Origin: JACKAN01 sp964502735
GTDB lineage: Bacteria > Bdellovibrionota > Bdellovibrionia > Bdellovibrionales > UBA1609
Length of the DNA stretch: 33,223 nucleotides
Assembly (NCBI GenBank): GCA_964502735.1
Contig: CAZCYD010000031.1
Span: forward strand, 1 to 33,223
Reading direction: 5' to 3'
Part shown: piece after piece, positions 24,302 to 33,223 of the stretch
How positions within the stretch are numbered: position 1 is the first letter of the stretch
Layout: every line of letters starts with the position of its first letter
Notes under the pieces: generated by a model
What the model was told of the DNA's origin: nothing
Database searches by the model: none
The model's input: only the letters and a program-made list of their open reading frames with translations
Translations under genes and position numbers: made by a program

Positions 24302-24412
24302 AAGACTCAGGTTGGAAATAAACGTCGGAAATTAAAACTGACAGCGGAATTGCAAGCAGGAACTAGACAAAAAGGTCAGACAAAAAAGTCGAAAGCAAAT
24401 TTGGAGGTTTGT

Positions 24413-25306
24413 ATGGCAATTTTAAAAAGAGTTACTTTCTTTATTCTGGTTAACATATTGGTTATGACAACCATAACTATCACGCTGAACTTGATCAGTG
24501 CATTTTTCGGCATACAGTTGGATCCCTCTTCTCAGCTCGGTTTAATTCTGTTTTGCGGAGCCTTTGGTATGGGGGGTGCCTTTATATCTCTATTCATGTC
24601 AAAATTTCTAGCTAAAATGACAATGGGCGTGCGAATCGTTGATCAAAACGTCTCTGACCCTCGCCTAAGAGAATTAGTTAGAGAGGTCCACAACTTAGCC
24701 GCAAGTGCCGGCCTCAGCAAAATGCCTGAAGTTGGAGTTTATGACAGTCCAGAAGTGAATGCCTTTGCGACGGGCCCAACTCGCAGCAACTCTCTTGTGG
24801 CGGTCTCCACTGGACTCCTCCAAAGAATGAACTCGAACGAAGTTAAAGGTGTTTTAGCTCATGAAGTGGCCCACATCGCCAATGGTGATATGGTGACAAT
24901 GACTCTCTTGCAAGGCGTTATAAACACGCTAGTCATGGTTATTGCTCGTTTGGCAGCAGGTGCTATCTCGGGACAAATGGACGAGAAGGCTCGCCCCATG
25001 GTTCACCTCGCTCTGGTCATTGTTTTACAAATTGCCTTAAGCTTGTTGGGCTCACTTGTCGTAAGCGCATTTTCCAGATGGAGAGAGTATCGTGCTGATT
25101 TAGGTGGAGCAAGAATTGGGGGGCGTCAAAATATGATTGCAGCTTTGGAAAGGTTAGCTAGTAACCAGGACCGTATTGATGTTGAACATCAGGCTGTTGC
25201 GTCTTTTAAGATTTCCAACAAAAGATCTGGCTCTTTTATGGAGTACTTTTCAACTCATCCCCCATTAGAGGCTAGAATTCATAAGCTCAAGTCTCTTGCG
25301 ATGTAA
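24413..25306 (+). CDS. htpX: HtpX, membrane zinc metalloprotease
   Basis: The protein is 297 residues from ATG 24413, chosen because GGAGG precedes it and the N-terminus (MAILKRVTFFILVN) aligns with known HtpX; the open frame extends 21 codons upstream without signal. Two N-terminal membrane helices are followed by the cytoplasmic catalytic domain with NAFATGP, VSTGLLQ, and the zinc motif HEVAH (about 144-148) in GVLAHEVAHIANGDMVTMTL. The third ligand lies in EYRADLGGA. Two more hydrophobic segments lie between these. HtpX degrades misfolded membrane proteins under heat or envelope stress, complementing FtsH. The length equals that of the Escherichia coli protein. The EamA gene starts 5 bp after its stop. 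Confidence 0.97.
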   Translation: MAILKRVTFFILVNILVMTTITITLNLISAFFGIQLDPSSQLGLILFCGAFGMGGAFISLFMSKFLAKMTMGVRIVDQNVSDPRLRELVREVHNLAASAGLSKMPEVGVYDSPEVNAFATGPTRSNSLVAVSTGLLQRMNSNEVKGVLAHEVAHIANGDMVTMTLLQGVINTLVMVIARLAAGAISGQMDEKARPMVHLALVIVLQIALSLLGSLVVSAFSRWREYRADLGGARIGGRQNMIAALERLASNQDRIDVEHQAVASFKISNKRSGSFMEYFSTHPPLEARIHKLKSLAM

Positions 25307-25311
25307 TACGA

Positions 25312-26259
25312 TTGGTAAGCTCAGAGTACCCTGAATACAGAAAAGGTATTTTATTTGCCGTCATAACCGCCCTCTGCTGGGCGGTTTTGGCTATTCTGCT
25401 TAAGTACTCTTTAAACTTTGTTGATACGGCTAGCGTCGTCTGGATCAGAATGGCCATTGCCAGTGGTATTTTAGGCTTCTTCTTAGCTAAAAAAAAACAA
25501 CTTGATTTGCTCTTTCTCGTTAAAGCTCCTCCCCTAATTTATTTGGCAGCCCTAGCCCTAGCTTTTAATTTCTATGGCTACATGAACTGTATTGAACTCA
25601 CAACAGCATCCAATGCGCAAATCATGATCCAAACTGGCCCTTTAATGCTAGCCATTTTTGGCGTTTTCTTTTTTAAGGAACGTCCTAATAAAACTCAAAT
25701 CACGGGTTTTATAATGGCGACTTTTGGTTTTCTCTTTTTTTATCAAGACCAACTCCTAATATCCTGGAGCAAACAGGACCAGTACCTACAAGGTAATTTA
25801 TGGATAATTGGAGCCGCCATAACCTGGGCCTTCTATACAGTCATACAAAAACACTACTCATATCAGTTTAATCCACAAAAAATACTGTTTCTTGTTTTCC
25901 TCGTCTCAAGCGTCGTGCTTCTTCCAATTGCTAATTTCAAAAACTTGCAAAGCCTCACCTTTTTACAGTGGCTCCTCGTAATTTTACTGGGGTTTAACAG
26001 CTGGCTGGCCTATGGATCACTGGGGGAAGCCTTAAAGCGAGCTCCTGCTTCACACGTGAGCTTAATTATAACTCTAAACCCGCTATTAACTATATTTTTA
26101 ATACAGATGCTCAATCAATGGAATTTGCTATTTATACCCTATGAGCTGTTGAATTTTATGAGTTACGCAGGTGCTGGATTAGTCGTAACTGGAGTGAGCC
26201 TCACTATTTTAGCTCAAAAGAACTTAGCACAAAAAATTAAATCCTCCTCACAAAATTAA
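25312..26259 (+). CDS. EamA/DMT-superfamily transporter
   Basis: The 315-residue protein has ten predicted membrane helices in two repeats of five, the EamA form of the drug/metabolite transporter superfamily. Typical features are ALCWAVLAILLKYSL in helix 1, TASNAQIMIQTGPLMLAIFGVFFFKERP at helices 3-4, and the second-repeat GSLGEALKRAPASHVSLIITLNPLLTIFL. Substrates of such proteins (amino acids, sugars, other metabolites) cannot be told from sequence. The start is a TTG 5 bp after the htpX stop with no obvious ribosome binding site, so it is probably coupled to htpX. A short C-terminal basic tail follows. Confidence 0.9.
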   Translation: MVSSEYPEYRKGILFAVITALCWAVLAILLKYSLNFVDTASVVWIRMAIASGILGFFLAKKKQLDLLFLVKAPPLIYLAALALAFNFYGYMNCIELTTASNAQIMIQTGPLMLAIFGVFFFKERPNKTQITGFIMATFGFLFFYQDQLLISWSKQDQYLQGNLWIIGAAITWAFYTVIQKHYSYQFNPQKILFLVFLVSSVVLLPIANFKNLQSLTFLQWLLVILLGFNSWLAYGSLGEALKRAPASHVSLIITLNPLLTIFLIQMLNQWNLLFIPYELLNFMSYAGAGLVVTGVSLTILAQKNLAQKIKSSSQN

Positions 26260-26330
26260 AAAATCTATCTTCATTAAAAGTTAAACCTTAGTCCATTGCT
26301 AGAAAATGAGCGGATGTTAGAATCTATATT

Positions 26331-28505
26331 ATGTGGCCAAAAAGTATGACATGGATGATTGCAATGTTTATCTGGGGATGCTCAACACCCCTTAAAAATG
26401 CTCAGTTTACCAGTCTAAAATTACCTCCCCCCGACTTACTTCTCGATGAAAATCAAGACAAACTAACTTTGTTAAAGCACCTTGAAGACTTAATTGCCAA
26501 TAGCAAACAACAGAACGAAAAACTTTGGGCAAAGTTTCAATTCGCAAAACTAAAACTTGAGGAGTCGCCAGCAACATCTTGCCCAATAATTGCAGAACTT
26601 GCCGAAAATGAGGTTTTTCCACTCAAAACAGAGTCTTTGCTTTACAAGTTCAAATATTGCGAAAACAGACCCAACTCCCTGGAAACACTCAGAACTCAAC
26701 TCAACATAGAAGATTTTCCTTGGCTAAAAGAAGTCTATTTAGATACGGCTATAACTCTAGCTGAGAAACAGAAGAGTCCACAGGATCAGATGGAGCTTTA
26801 TCTTGAAAAATCAAAACTTCCAAGTGAGCAAAAAATAAAAGTTGAATACACCCAAAAGGCGCTCAAAATTGCTCAAGAAAATTTCCCACAAAAAACCGAA
26901 GAATTAATCCAAAGAATTGAAAAACTCTCGCCAAGATATATCAAAAATCCAAAACCCAATCAGTATCTAAAAATCGCCAACGATTTAAGAGCCAATAGGC
27001 TCTTTACAGAATCTATAGTTTACTACAAAAAAGTTCTTAATAAGAAACACCTCTCAGCAAAAGAAAAATCATTAGCTTTAAAAGGATTGGCTAAGACTTA
27101 CAAAGTGATGGGAAAAAAGCAGGAACACATAGATGCGTACGAAAATCTAGCTAGACACACAAGAGTTCAATATCTAAAAAACCCCTCTAGCAAATCGATG
27201 GCTCAACAACTTAACAAAAATTATCTAACTCTAGCCAGAGCCAATTGGACAGAAGGAAAGGTGGCTCTCGCTAACAAGACTTTATCAATTGCAGAAAAAC
27301 TACTGCGAAAAAAATACTCACTCAGTGAAATCTATTGGATACGCGGAAGAATGAGCGAAGAAAAACAAGAGTTTGAGCAAGCTATAAACTGGTTTAAAAA
27401 ATCTCTATCAGAAAACCCTAAAACAGATATTAAGGAAAAAGTTTTGTGGGCACTGGCTTGGAATCAACAAAAACTAAAGCTTTACGACCAAGCCGTTTCT
27501 TCATTCTACCAGCTCGTAAATGAAGAGAAAACAGAAAATCAAAATAAATATAAGTACTGGCTAGCAAGGACTCTCCAAAACATTGGCCAAAACTCTGAAG
27601 CGAAGGATCTGTTTATTGATTTAAAAACTGATGACCCTCTTGGGTACTATGGCTTATTAGCTCAACGAGAACTTCAAGATGTACTATCTCTGCCCAACGA
27701 AAACCGTATTATGGCTTCTAACGATCTTAAAAATTTTAAAGAAAAACAACTTTTAAGTAAATATCTGAATGTTAACTACTTGGAATGGCTGATTTCAACA
27801 GGAGAAGTTGGCCTTACAGAAAAGTATTTACATCATTCAGCTAAAGTTATGCAAAACTATAAGGACACCACCCCAAACGAATGGGTTGCAATATTTCATT
27901 ACTATGCAAAGTCAGGGAACTATTTAAACCTATTTAGTCAGTTAGGAAAAATATCCGCAGAGATGAGAAAACTCATTCTTGCAAAAAACTCCGAACTCAT
28001 ATTTCCAACGCCTTATTTTAATTACGTAAATGAATATTCAAAAAAATTTGGAGTCAGTATTGAATACATATACTCCATTATGCGACAAGAATCAGCCTTT
28101 AACCCTAAAGCTCGAAGCCATATGGACGCACTTGGGCTGATGCAACTCTTGCCATCCGTTGCAAAAAAATCTGCACAAGAAAACAACATTGATTTTTTTA
28201 AAGATGAAGACCTGTACAACCCTAAAACAAGTATTGCTCTTGGGGCCGCTTATTTAAAAAAATTGTGGGACAAGTACGAAGGAAAATTTATACTTGCCAC
28301 AGCTTCCTACAATGCCAATGAACGGGCCATCAATGGATGGCTCCAAACTCGATTTAGAGGCGATGCCATTGAGTTTATTGAAGACATACCCTATGAAGAA
28401 ACTAAAAGTTATATAAAGCTGGTTTTGAGAAATCTCATATTTTATAAAATTGTAAACTCAGAAGAAAAGATGATTGCCTTTCCAAACTGGACACTTGAAA
28501 TCTAA
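26331..28505 (+). CDS. lipoprotein soluble lytic transglycosylase (Slt70-like)
   Basis: The 724-residue protein starts with a lipoprotein signal (FIWGCS, Cys17). A long all-helical superhelical region (about 30-560) contains TPR-like repeats (for example NLLYYKKVLNKK-type pairs, LTLARANWTEGK). The C-terminal SLT domain (about 570-710) has the catalytic Glu587 in IMRQESAFNPKARS, then GLMQLLPSVA, YNPKTSIALGAAYL and ATASYNANERAINGW. It cleaves the MurNAc-GlcNAc bond of peptidoglycan with 1,6-anhydro formation in the periplasm. Lipid anchoring differs from the soluble Escherichia coli Slt70 and would fix it to a membrane. Residues LGLMQLLPS and AAYL are the family-1A hallmarks. In a predatory lineage it might also act on prey walls, which is speculation. 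No clear ribosome binding site is seen. Confidence 0.93.
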   Translation: MWPKSMTWMIAMFIWGCSTPLKNAQFTSLKLPPPDLLLDENQDKLTLLKHLEDLIANSKQQNEKLWAKFQFAKLKLEESPATSCPIIAELAENEVFPLKTESLLYKFKYCENRPNSLETLRTQLNIEDFPWLKEVYLDTAITLAEKQKSPQDQMELYLEKSKLPSEQKIKVEYTQKALKIAQENFPQKTEELIQRIEKLSPRYIKNPKPNQYLKIANDLRANRLFTESIVYYKKVLNKKHLSAKEKSLALKGLAKTYKVMGKKQEHIDAYENLARHTRVQYLKNPSSKSMAQQLNKNYLTLARANWTEGKVALANKTLSIAEKLLRKKYSLSEIYWIRGRMSEEKQEFEQAINWFKKSLSENPKTDIKEKVLWALAWNQQKLKLYDQAVSSFYQLVNEEKTENQNKYKYWLARTLQNIGQNSEAKDLFIDLKTDDPLGYYGLLAQRELQDVLSLPNENRIMASNDLKNFKEKQLLSKYLNVNYLEWLISTGEVGLTEKYLHHSAKVMQNYKDTTPNEWVAIFHYYAKSGNYLNLFSQLGKISAEMRKLILAKNSELIFPTPYFNYVNEYSKKFGVSIEYIYSIMRQESAFNPKARSHMDALGLMQLLPSVAKKSAQENNIDFFKDEDLYNPKTSIALGAAYLKKLWDKYEGKFILATASYNANERAINGWLQTRFRGDAIEFIEDIPYEETKSYIKLVLRNLIFYKIVNSEEKMIAFPNWTLEI

Positions 28506-28588
28506 ACACTCAAAATTCAGGGCAATCGAAATTTGGAACACGAACATGAGTTCTTGATGTCACATCAATATCTGAAAAATTAATTTTC

Positions 28589-30985
28589 TTATTTAAACAA
28601 AGATAAAAGCTTACGCAAATCCACAGATTGATTGTAATATCTTGCTTTAACTGCAGCAAACTCCAAAGTTGGATAATTTATCGTGTGCGGAAATCGACTA
28701 TAATTTGAAAGATAACGACTCTGTTCTGCTGTCAACTTTTGCAGCCCCAATATAGAATGAGCCTCATTCATTCCGTATGATTGATAGATTTCTTTATTAA
28801 ATTTGAATCTCTCAACAAGATTTTTTTCATTGATATTAAGTGGCTGATTAGAAGCTAAAATATTAAGCACAAAGGGATCTGTTGCCCATATTGTCACCCA
28901 ATTAAATGTTTTGTTAAAGTTATCTAATATCGAAAACAAAGCCTCTCCATCAATTTCAAATAAAGGAAACCACTGCGAGTAAATTCCATTAGCTTTTAAC
29001 TTCTTTTTTGCTTCCTCTAGAAATTCTAATGTATAAAGCGACTCTACCCCGCTAACCCACAAACTACTGGGCTCGCTTAAGATGATATCATATTGCCCCT
29101 GATCAGCACGCAACTTCCTTAGGGCATCCACTTGATCGACTTTAACCTTGTGCAGTCTTTCATTTAAATTAAAATTGGCCTTATTAAAATAGGGCAAAGC
29201 CTTAATCACTCCATCAGACAACTCTGCAACATTGACTTTCTTAACTTCTGGAAATTTTGTTGAAATACCTGTACTCAATCCTCCGCCTAATCCAATAATA
29301 AATATGTTTTCTATTTCATTTGCCACAGAGAGTGGAATCAATGCATTCAAAGCCCTGATGTGAGAGTCTATGGTTGTAGAGGCATCTGGTTTTCCATTGA
29401 TAAAAAGAGTCAAATCTTTTTTATTGCCCTGATCTTTCACGCTCTGAGACACATTCACCCAAGTGCTTGGATCCGTGTGTTCAAACACGCTCTTTCTATC
29501 AGAAAACATTTTTTTTCTTAGTTCATTGTATTTAAAACGCGTGGAAATTTGCTCCAGCGGAACACGCATCAAATAACTACCGGGGCTAAATCTCTCGATG
29601 GACCATCCGGGGCTAAACCATAAAAAGAAAAAACCTGAGCACAAAATTAAAACCAAGTATGACGACATGAGAAGAGAACTGATGTTCTGTGATTTTTTTG
29701 ACCCCTTAAAAAGACAAAATAGCACGACAGCAGAAATCATTACAAGTAAGTAAATGAATTTGAAAACTTGATGCATATTCAAAAAATTATATATGTAGTA
29801 CCCTCCTACTACAGCTCCAAAAAAAGAACCCCAGGCATTCCATGCGTAAAGCCGCCCAATAGTGCTCGCTAAACTCTGCCTATGGCTCTTTAAATATGAA
29901 AACAGTAAAGGGAGATTTGCTCCCATAAGTCCAACTGGTAAAACTAGAAGTGTTGACATAATCAAAAACACACCGGCCCAATAATGGTAAAACCCACCAC
30001 CTGTAGAGTCTAAATAACTTTGAAAGTATGAAAATAAAAATGGCCACTCTAGGATCTGAAAATACAATCCGATTAATCCAAGTTGCAAAACAAACATAAC
30101 AACAGCAATCGGCATCCAGCTTTTTATATTCTGCAAAAGACTCACGCAAAAGCTACCTATTGCGATTGAAAAAATAAAGGCCGCAACAATCAGAGAGTAA
30201 CTATAGAACGTCGAACCTACCGATAAAGAAAACATTCTAATAATCAAAACTTCTAAGGCAAAGACATAAAATCCCGACAAAAATGAAATCACATAAAGTC
30301 CAACCTTATAAAAGTCACCGGACTCGGCTTTGTCTATTTCTTCCCCCTTTAGCGAGGATTGTAGAATTCCACTAAAGGAATAGGGGCTGTATTTAAAAAT
30401 TAAATAACAACAAAGTAAAACAAATATATTTACAAACCCGGTAAGGAGTAAACTCATACCTAGTCCTAAGTGCTCTATCATAATAAAACCAGAGAGTAGA
30501 GCTCCGCAAAATGCACCAAAGGTATTTAATGAATAGACCCAAGCATGGATCTGTTGGCTTTGTTCAAACCTTTTGGTCAGGCCTTGGGTGATGACAGGAA
30601 TTGTTCCCCCCATAAGAAATGAAGGAAGCCCAATAAACAAAAAGGCAAGTGTTAACGAATAAACGATGCTTAAAATTGAATGATTGGAATAAAAAGAAAA
30701 CTGCTTTGTTAAGTTATGAAAATAAGAGGGGGAAAGCACAGCATAAATACCTATAAGCCCTTCAATAAGACCATAAAGTAAAAGCTTATTCTTACTCAAC
30801 TTGTTTTGATTTTTTCCAATTATGTAATAGCCTGTTGCCATGCTGGCAAAAAAAACAGCAAGTACTAAGCTCGTCGCCAGAGAATGTCCACCTAGGTAGC
30901 TACTGAGATATCTTTGCCATACAACCTGATATATAAGGCCAGTTAATCCAGTAACAAAAACTAAAAACAATGCAAAAGCTGTCAT
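28589..30985 (-). CDS. membrane-fused spermidine-synthase-like protein
   Basis: The 798-residue protein has an N-terminal part of about 11-13 membrane helices (about 1-455) of the kind found in fused SpeE-like proteins. Its C-terminal part (about 485-790) is a Rossmann methyltransferase-like domain. That domain shows FIIGLGGGLSTG at the cofactor loop, VNVAELS, DIILSEPSSLWVSGVESLYTLEFLEEA and GIYSQWFPL. In true spermidine synthases the loop is GGGDG and an Asp-Ala/Gly-Arg motif follows; here they read GGGLS and VDALRK, so polyamine synthesis is doubtful. The fused family is widespread and uncharacterised. It lies 6 bp downstream of feoB on the same strand, so it may be cotranscribed with the iron genes. 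It is convergent with the transglycosylase gene. Confidence 0.88.
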   Translation of the reverse strand: MTAFALFLVFVTGLTGLIYQVVWQRYLSSYLGGHSLATSLVLAVFFASMATGYYIIGKNQNKLSKNKLLLYGLIEGLIGIYAVLSPSYFHNLTKQFSFYSNHSILSIVYSLTLAFLFIGLPSFLMGGTIPVITQGLTKRFEQSQQIHAWVYSLNTFGAFCGALLSGFIMIEHLGLGMSLLLTGFVNIFVLLCCYLIFKYSPYSFSGILQSSLKGEEIDKAESGDFYKVGLYVISFLSGFYVFALEVLIIRMFSLSVGSTFYSYSLIVAAFIFSIAIGSFCVSLLQNIKSWMPIAVVMFVLQLGLIGLYFQILEWPFLFSYFQSYLDSTGGGFYHYWAGVFLIMSTLLVLPVGLMGANLPLLFSYLKSHRQSLASTIGRLYAWNAWGSFFGAVVGGYYIYNFLNMHQVFKFIYLLVMISAVVLFCLFKGSKKSQNISSLLMSSYLVLILCSGFFFLWFSPGWSIERFSPGSYLMRVPLEQISTRFKYNELRKKMFSDRKSVFEHTDPSTWVNVSQSVKDQGNKKDLTLFINGKPDASTTIDSHIRALNALIPLSVANEIENIFIIGLGGGLSTGISTKFPEVKKVNVAELSDGVIKALPYFNKANFNLNERLHKVKVDQVDALRKLRADQGQYDIILSEPSSLWVSGVESLYTLEFLEEAKKKLKANGIYSQWFPLFEIDGEALFSILDNFNKTFNWVTIWATDPFVLNILASNQPLNINEKNLVERFKFNKEIYQSYGMNEAHSILGLQKLTAEQSRYLSNYSRFPHTINYPTLEFAAVKARYYNQSVDLRKLLSLFK

Positions 30986-30991
30986 CCGGCT

Positions 30992-32788
30992 TTATTGTAA
31001 AGTTCTATACACAAGCCACGCAAGTGTATATGCAATAAAACCATACCCCAAGAATAAAAATACTGGAATTCTCCAACTGTTTAATTCTTTTCTCAAGATA
31101 GCTAAAGTCGAAACACATTGCATAGCTACGGCATAAAAAACTAAAAGAGCAAATCCAGATCCCATTGAGAGCCCCGACAATTGAATCTTTTCAATAAGAC
31201 CCACAGCATGACTTTCAGTATCTTCGATGCCCATTAGTGCTCCTAAGGTTCCAACAAAAACCTCTCTCGCTAAAAAGGAGCTTAAAATGGCAACCCCATA
31301 CTTCCAATCTAAACCTAACGATTCAGTTAGGGGTTCTATTAACCTTCCCAGACCTGCTAACCATGAAGATTCCAATTCACCAGATCCTCCGGGAAAATAA
31401 CCCAATATCCACACTCCGACAGTTACTGTAAATATAATAAACCCGGCCTTAGTTACAAAATGCACACAGCTTTGAAATGATCGCCGAATCAAAGGAAGCC
31501 AGTGGGGCATCCGATATGGGGGAAGTTCTAGAATAAATGGTGTGTCACTTTGTTTTTGGTTCATTACCTTAGATAAAACCCAAGCCACAAAAAGTCCGAC
31601 CACTAGACCTAGCAAGTACATGGTAAAAAATGTAAGCCCCTGCAGCCCAAAAATTCCTCCCCAGATAGTTAAAGGGGGAATAAAGGCACTTATTAACAAT
31701 GTGTAGACAGGTAATCTAGCTGAACAGCCCATAAGTGGAATAATTAGCATTGTTAAAAATCGACTCTTCGGAGACTCTATGGTTCGCGAGGCATAAATTG
31801 CAGGAATAGCACAAGCATGACCGGAAAGTAAGGCGACAAAACTCTTTCCCGATAAGCCAAAATACTTTAATGGCCTATGGCAAATTACAGCGGCTCTAGC
31901 TAAATAACCACTATCTTCAAGTAGTCCAATGATGAATGTTAAAAAAAAGATTTGCGGGACAAATACGAGAAAAGAACCTAAACCCGCAAATATTGCGTCC
32001 TTTACAAAATCTCTTAAACTCTCAGCGGCCATGGTGGATACAGCCAATTCTCCAGTCTTAGAAATCACTGTTTCGACTAAATCCATAAATGGTGCCGCCC
32101 AAGAAAAAATAGCTTGAAAAAGGACGAGCATTATCAAAGTAAAAAACAGCCAACCCAGCCGACTAGACAACAAGAGTTTGTCCAATCGATTTTGAGTCTT
32201 AAATAACAAATCCACATTCAGCTCTAGCCCAGAGCTTATTTCTTTTGCTCTCTGAACGTAATCTATATTTTTGTACAACACAGGAGTTATTTGCTCGGCA
32301 CTCAAAATAAGCTCTTTTAGATTTTCTATGCCCATGCTCGTTTTTGCCGAAACAGACACGACGGGAGCTCCTAGCTCACGGCTAAGTTTATCCACATTAA
32401 TTTCTAAATTATTTTCTAAAATTATATCCACCATATTGAGCACAAATAAAACGGGCTTTCCCACTTTCGCTGCTCGCATTTGCACTTCAAGCCCCAACCT
32501 CAAGGAAGCCTGAATTTTTGTAGCATCCAATACACAGATAACCGCTACAACATCAGGGGACTCAATATTTTTTGAGAAAATATCTACCGTGATATCCTCA
32601 TCTGAGGACACGGCATGAAAGGTGTAAATTCCTGGAAGATCAAGAATTTGAAGATTTCCCAAACTTCCACTCTTAACGTCAACAGTAACGCCTGGAAAAT
32701 TTGCCACCTTCTGAGACAGACCTGTAATCCGATTAAAGAGCAAACTTTTCCCAGAGTTAGGTTTTCCGATAATAGCTACAGACTTCAT
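30992..32788 (-). CDS. feoB: FeoB, ferrous iron transporter
   Basis: The 598-residue protein has a cytoplasmic G domain with G1 GKPNSGKS (8-15), G2 Thr in NFPGVTVDVK, G3 DLPG, G4 NMVD and G5 SAKT. A helical GDI-like segment (about 160-205) is followed by a membrane domain with two Gate repeats (LSGHACAIPAIYASRTI; FLAREVFVGTLGALMGIED), whose cysteine and Ser/Thr lie on the iron path. It imports Fe2+ across the inner membrane, driven or gated by GTP. The protein is shorter than the 773-residue Escherichia coli FeoB because loops and the C-terminal extension are reduced. The start overlaps the feoA stop (ATGA). feoC is absent. Confidence 0.98.
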   Translation of the reverse strand: MKSVAIIGKPNSGKSLLFNRITGLSQKVANFPGVTVDVKSGSLGNLQILDLPGIYTFHAVSSDEDITVDIFSKNIESPDVVAVICVLDATKIQASLRLGLEVQMRAAKVGKPVLFVLNMVDIILENNLEINVDKLSRELGAPVVSVSAKTSMGIENLKELILSAEQITPVLYKNIDYVQRAKEISSGLELNVDLLFKTQNRLDKLLLSSRLGWLFFTLIMLVLFQAIFSWAAPFMDLVETVISKTGELAVSTMAAESLRDFVKDAIFAGLGSFLVFVPQIFFLTFIIGLLEDSGYLARAAVICHRPLKYFGLSGKSFVALLSGHACAIPAIYASRTIESPKSRFLTMLIIPLMGCSARLPVYTLLISAFIPPLTIWGGIFGLQGLTFFTMYLLGLVVGLFVAWVLSKVMNQKQSDTPFILELPPYRMPHWLPLIRRSFQSCVHFVTKAGFIIFTVTVGVWILGYFPGGSGELESSWLAGLGRLIEPLTESLGLDWKYGVAILSSFLAREVFVGTLGALMGIEDTESHAVGLIEKIQLSGLSMGSGFALLVFYAVAMQCVSTLAILRKELNSWRIPVFLFLGYGFIAYTLAWLVYRTLQ

Positions 32789-33015
32789 AATGGCTGGACC
32801 TCAATACCCTCTGCTAACTCGCGCTCAATAGAAAAAATGCCCCAGTCACATTTATAAATTTTGGGTCCACCGAATGGAGTGGATTTTAAACAAGTCATGG
32901 ACTCCCCAATCTGAAAGCCCAAATCGTGGAGCCTTTGTTTTGTCTGCAGATTGCTAATTGAAAACTTAATGATTATTGCTGTTGTATCCGGAGAAAGTTG
33001 CCAAGCGTTCATCAT
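32785..33015 (-). CDS. feoA: FeoA, small SH3-like partner of FeoB
   Basis: The 76-residue protein matches the FeoA pattern: a short N-terminal strand, then RLHDLGFQIGESMTCLKSTPFGGPKIYKC, and a last strand with LAEGIEVQPL. FeoA is cytoplasmic and is required for FeoB function. Two ATG codons stand side by side at the start (33015 and 33012) right after AAGAGG; the second has better though still short spacing. The ATGA overlap couples it with feoB. A Fur box is not visible in the 90 bp upstream, so iron control cannot be confirmed. Confidence 0.92.
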   Translation of the reverse strand: MMNAWQLSPDTTAIIIKFSISNLQTKQRLHDLGFQIGESMTCLKSTPFGGPKIYKCDWGIFSIERELAEGIEVQPL

Positions 33016-33091
33016 CCTCTTATGAACTCTTAAAGCGATGTCGTCAATATCAAGCCAGTAATATATTTATACCAATTCCCCCAAATAATCG

Positions 33092-33183
33092 TCTAAAATT
33101 TTGTGAATGCGCCTCACGCGCAGTTCCGCAGCCTCAAGGCTGCGGCTGTATGAGCATGAGGCGCATTCGGTTCTTTCTAAAAT
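33092..33183. repeat. GC-rich nested palindrome flanked by 8-bp direct repeats
   Basis: An outer perfect inverted repeat GAATGCGCCTCA (33105-33116) / TGAGGCGCATTC (33157-33168) encloses an inner hairpin CCGCAGCC-TCAA-GGCTGCGG (33126-33145), which is lengthened by CAG/CTG around a TT bulge. The octamer TCTAAAAT flanks it on both sides (33092-33099 and 33176-33183). The element is much richer in GC than its surroundings and resembles a small mobile palindromic element. It lies upstream of feoA. The remaining bases to the window end (33184-33223) hold nothing I can assign. Confidence 0.65.
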
Positions 33184-33223
33184 CAGTGGGAGACGAAAGT
33201 CTAGGAGATAAAAAAGGGCCTCA

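Larger units (their letters stand above)
23972..24412. other. structured intergenic region upstream of htpX
   Basis: This 441-bp gap between divergent genes contains several elements listed separately: a 13-bp tandem duplication, a cluster of CTAG tetramers and a perfect 13-bp inverted repeat. The right end carries the ribosome binding site GGAGG of htpX. No coding frame of note is present. Confidence 0.6.

Noticed and set aside
28554..28568. TTGATG-TCA-CATCAA hairpin between the transglycosylase and the SpeE-like gene
   Set aside because: The stem is short and AT-rich, without a T-run on either side, so it is not supported as a terminator.
33016..33104. Fur box upstream of feoA
   Set aside because: The AT-rich stretch has no recognisable GATAATGATAATCATTATC-like palindrome.
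33092..33183. Integron attC site
   Set aside because: The terminal core sites expected of attC (RYYYAAC and GTTRRRY) are missing and there is no cassette-like gene beside it.

Overview
This is an AT-rich window of about 33 kb from a Gram-negative bacterium with type IV pili, lipoproteins, outer-membrane proteins and an Fe(II) importer. The VFQNC-type lipobox of one lipoprotein, the many secreted proteins of unknown function, and pilA close to a reversed dnaJ-dnaK pair suggest the predatory Bdellovibrio lineage (Bdellovibrionota). That assignment is an inference from gene content only. I see no insertion sequence, phage module or CRISPR array.

Layout. Positions 1-55 hold the 3' end of a tRNA-Gly. 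Up to 5.8 kb lie single-gene units: a GDT1/UPF0016 cation exporter, an unknown lipoprotein, a secreted S33-type hydrolase, tRNA-His, a cysteine-rich FecR-domain protein and a small predicted outer-membrane protein. A bidirectional terminator at 5805-5839 separates these from dnaK and dnaJ on the minus strand, with dnaJ upstream of dnaK.

From about 9.1 to 19.3 kb is a surface-glycan region next to the major-type pilin gene pilA. pilA leads, followed by an intrinsic terminator and then a tight cluster of four genes: a polytopic GT-C-like protein, an ATP-grasp ligase, a GT2 polyprenyl-phosphate glycosyltransferase and a PglD/NeuD-like acetyltransferase. Beyond these come a plus-strand HTTM-type membrane protein, an acyltransferase-3 protein, a WecE/RffA-like sugar aminotransferase and a TPR-like membrane-anchored protein. 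The aminotransferase and the acetyltransferase together could make a 4-acetamido-4,6-dideoxyhexose. The glycosyltransferases and the O-acyltransferase would assemble and decorate the glycan, on pili or on another surface polymer.

From 19.7 kb on come protein quality control genes (clpS-clpA, overlapping; htpX), a membrane-anchored glutamate-synthase-like flavoprotein, an EamA transporter, a lipoprotein lytic transglycosylase, a membrane-fused spermidine-synthase-like protein, and the feoA-feoB iron operon. The window ends with a GC-rich nested palindrome flanked by short direct repeats. The most interesting points are the pilA-linked glycan locus, the repeat-rich start of the aminotransferase gene, the structured region before htpX, the hairpin that masks the ribosome binding site of the GDT1 gene, and the terminal palindrome.
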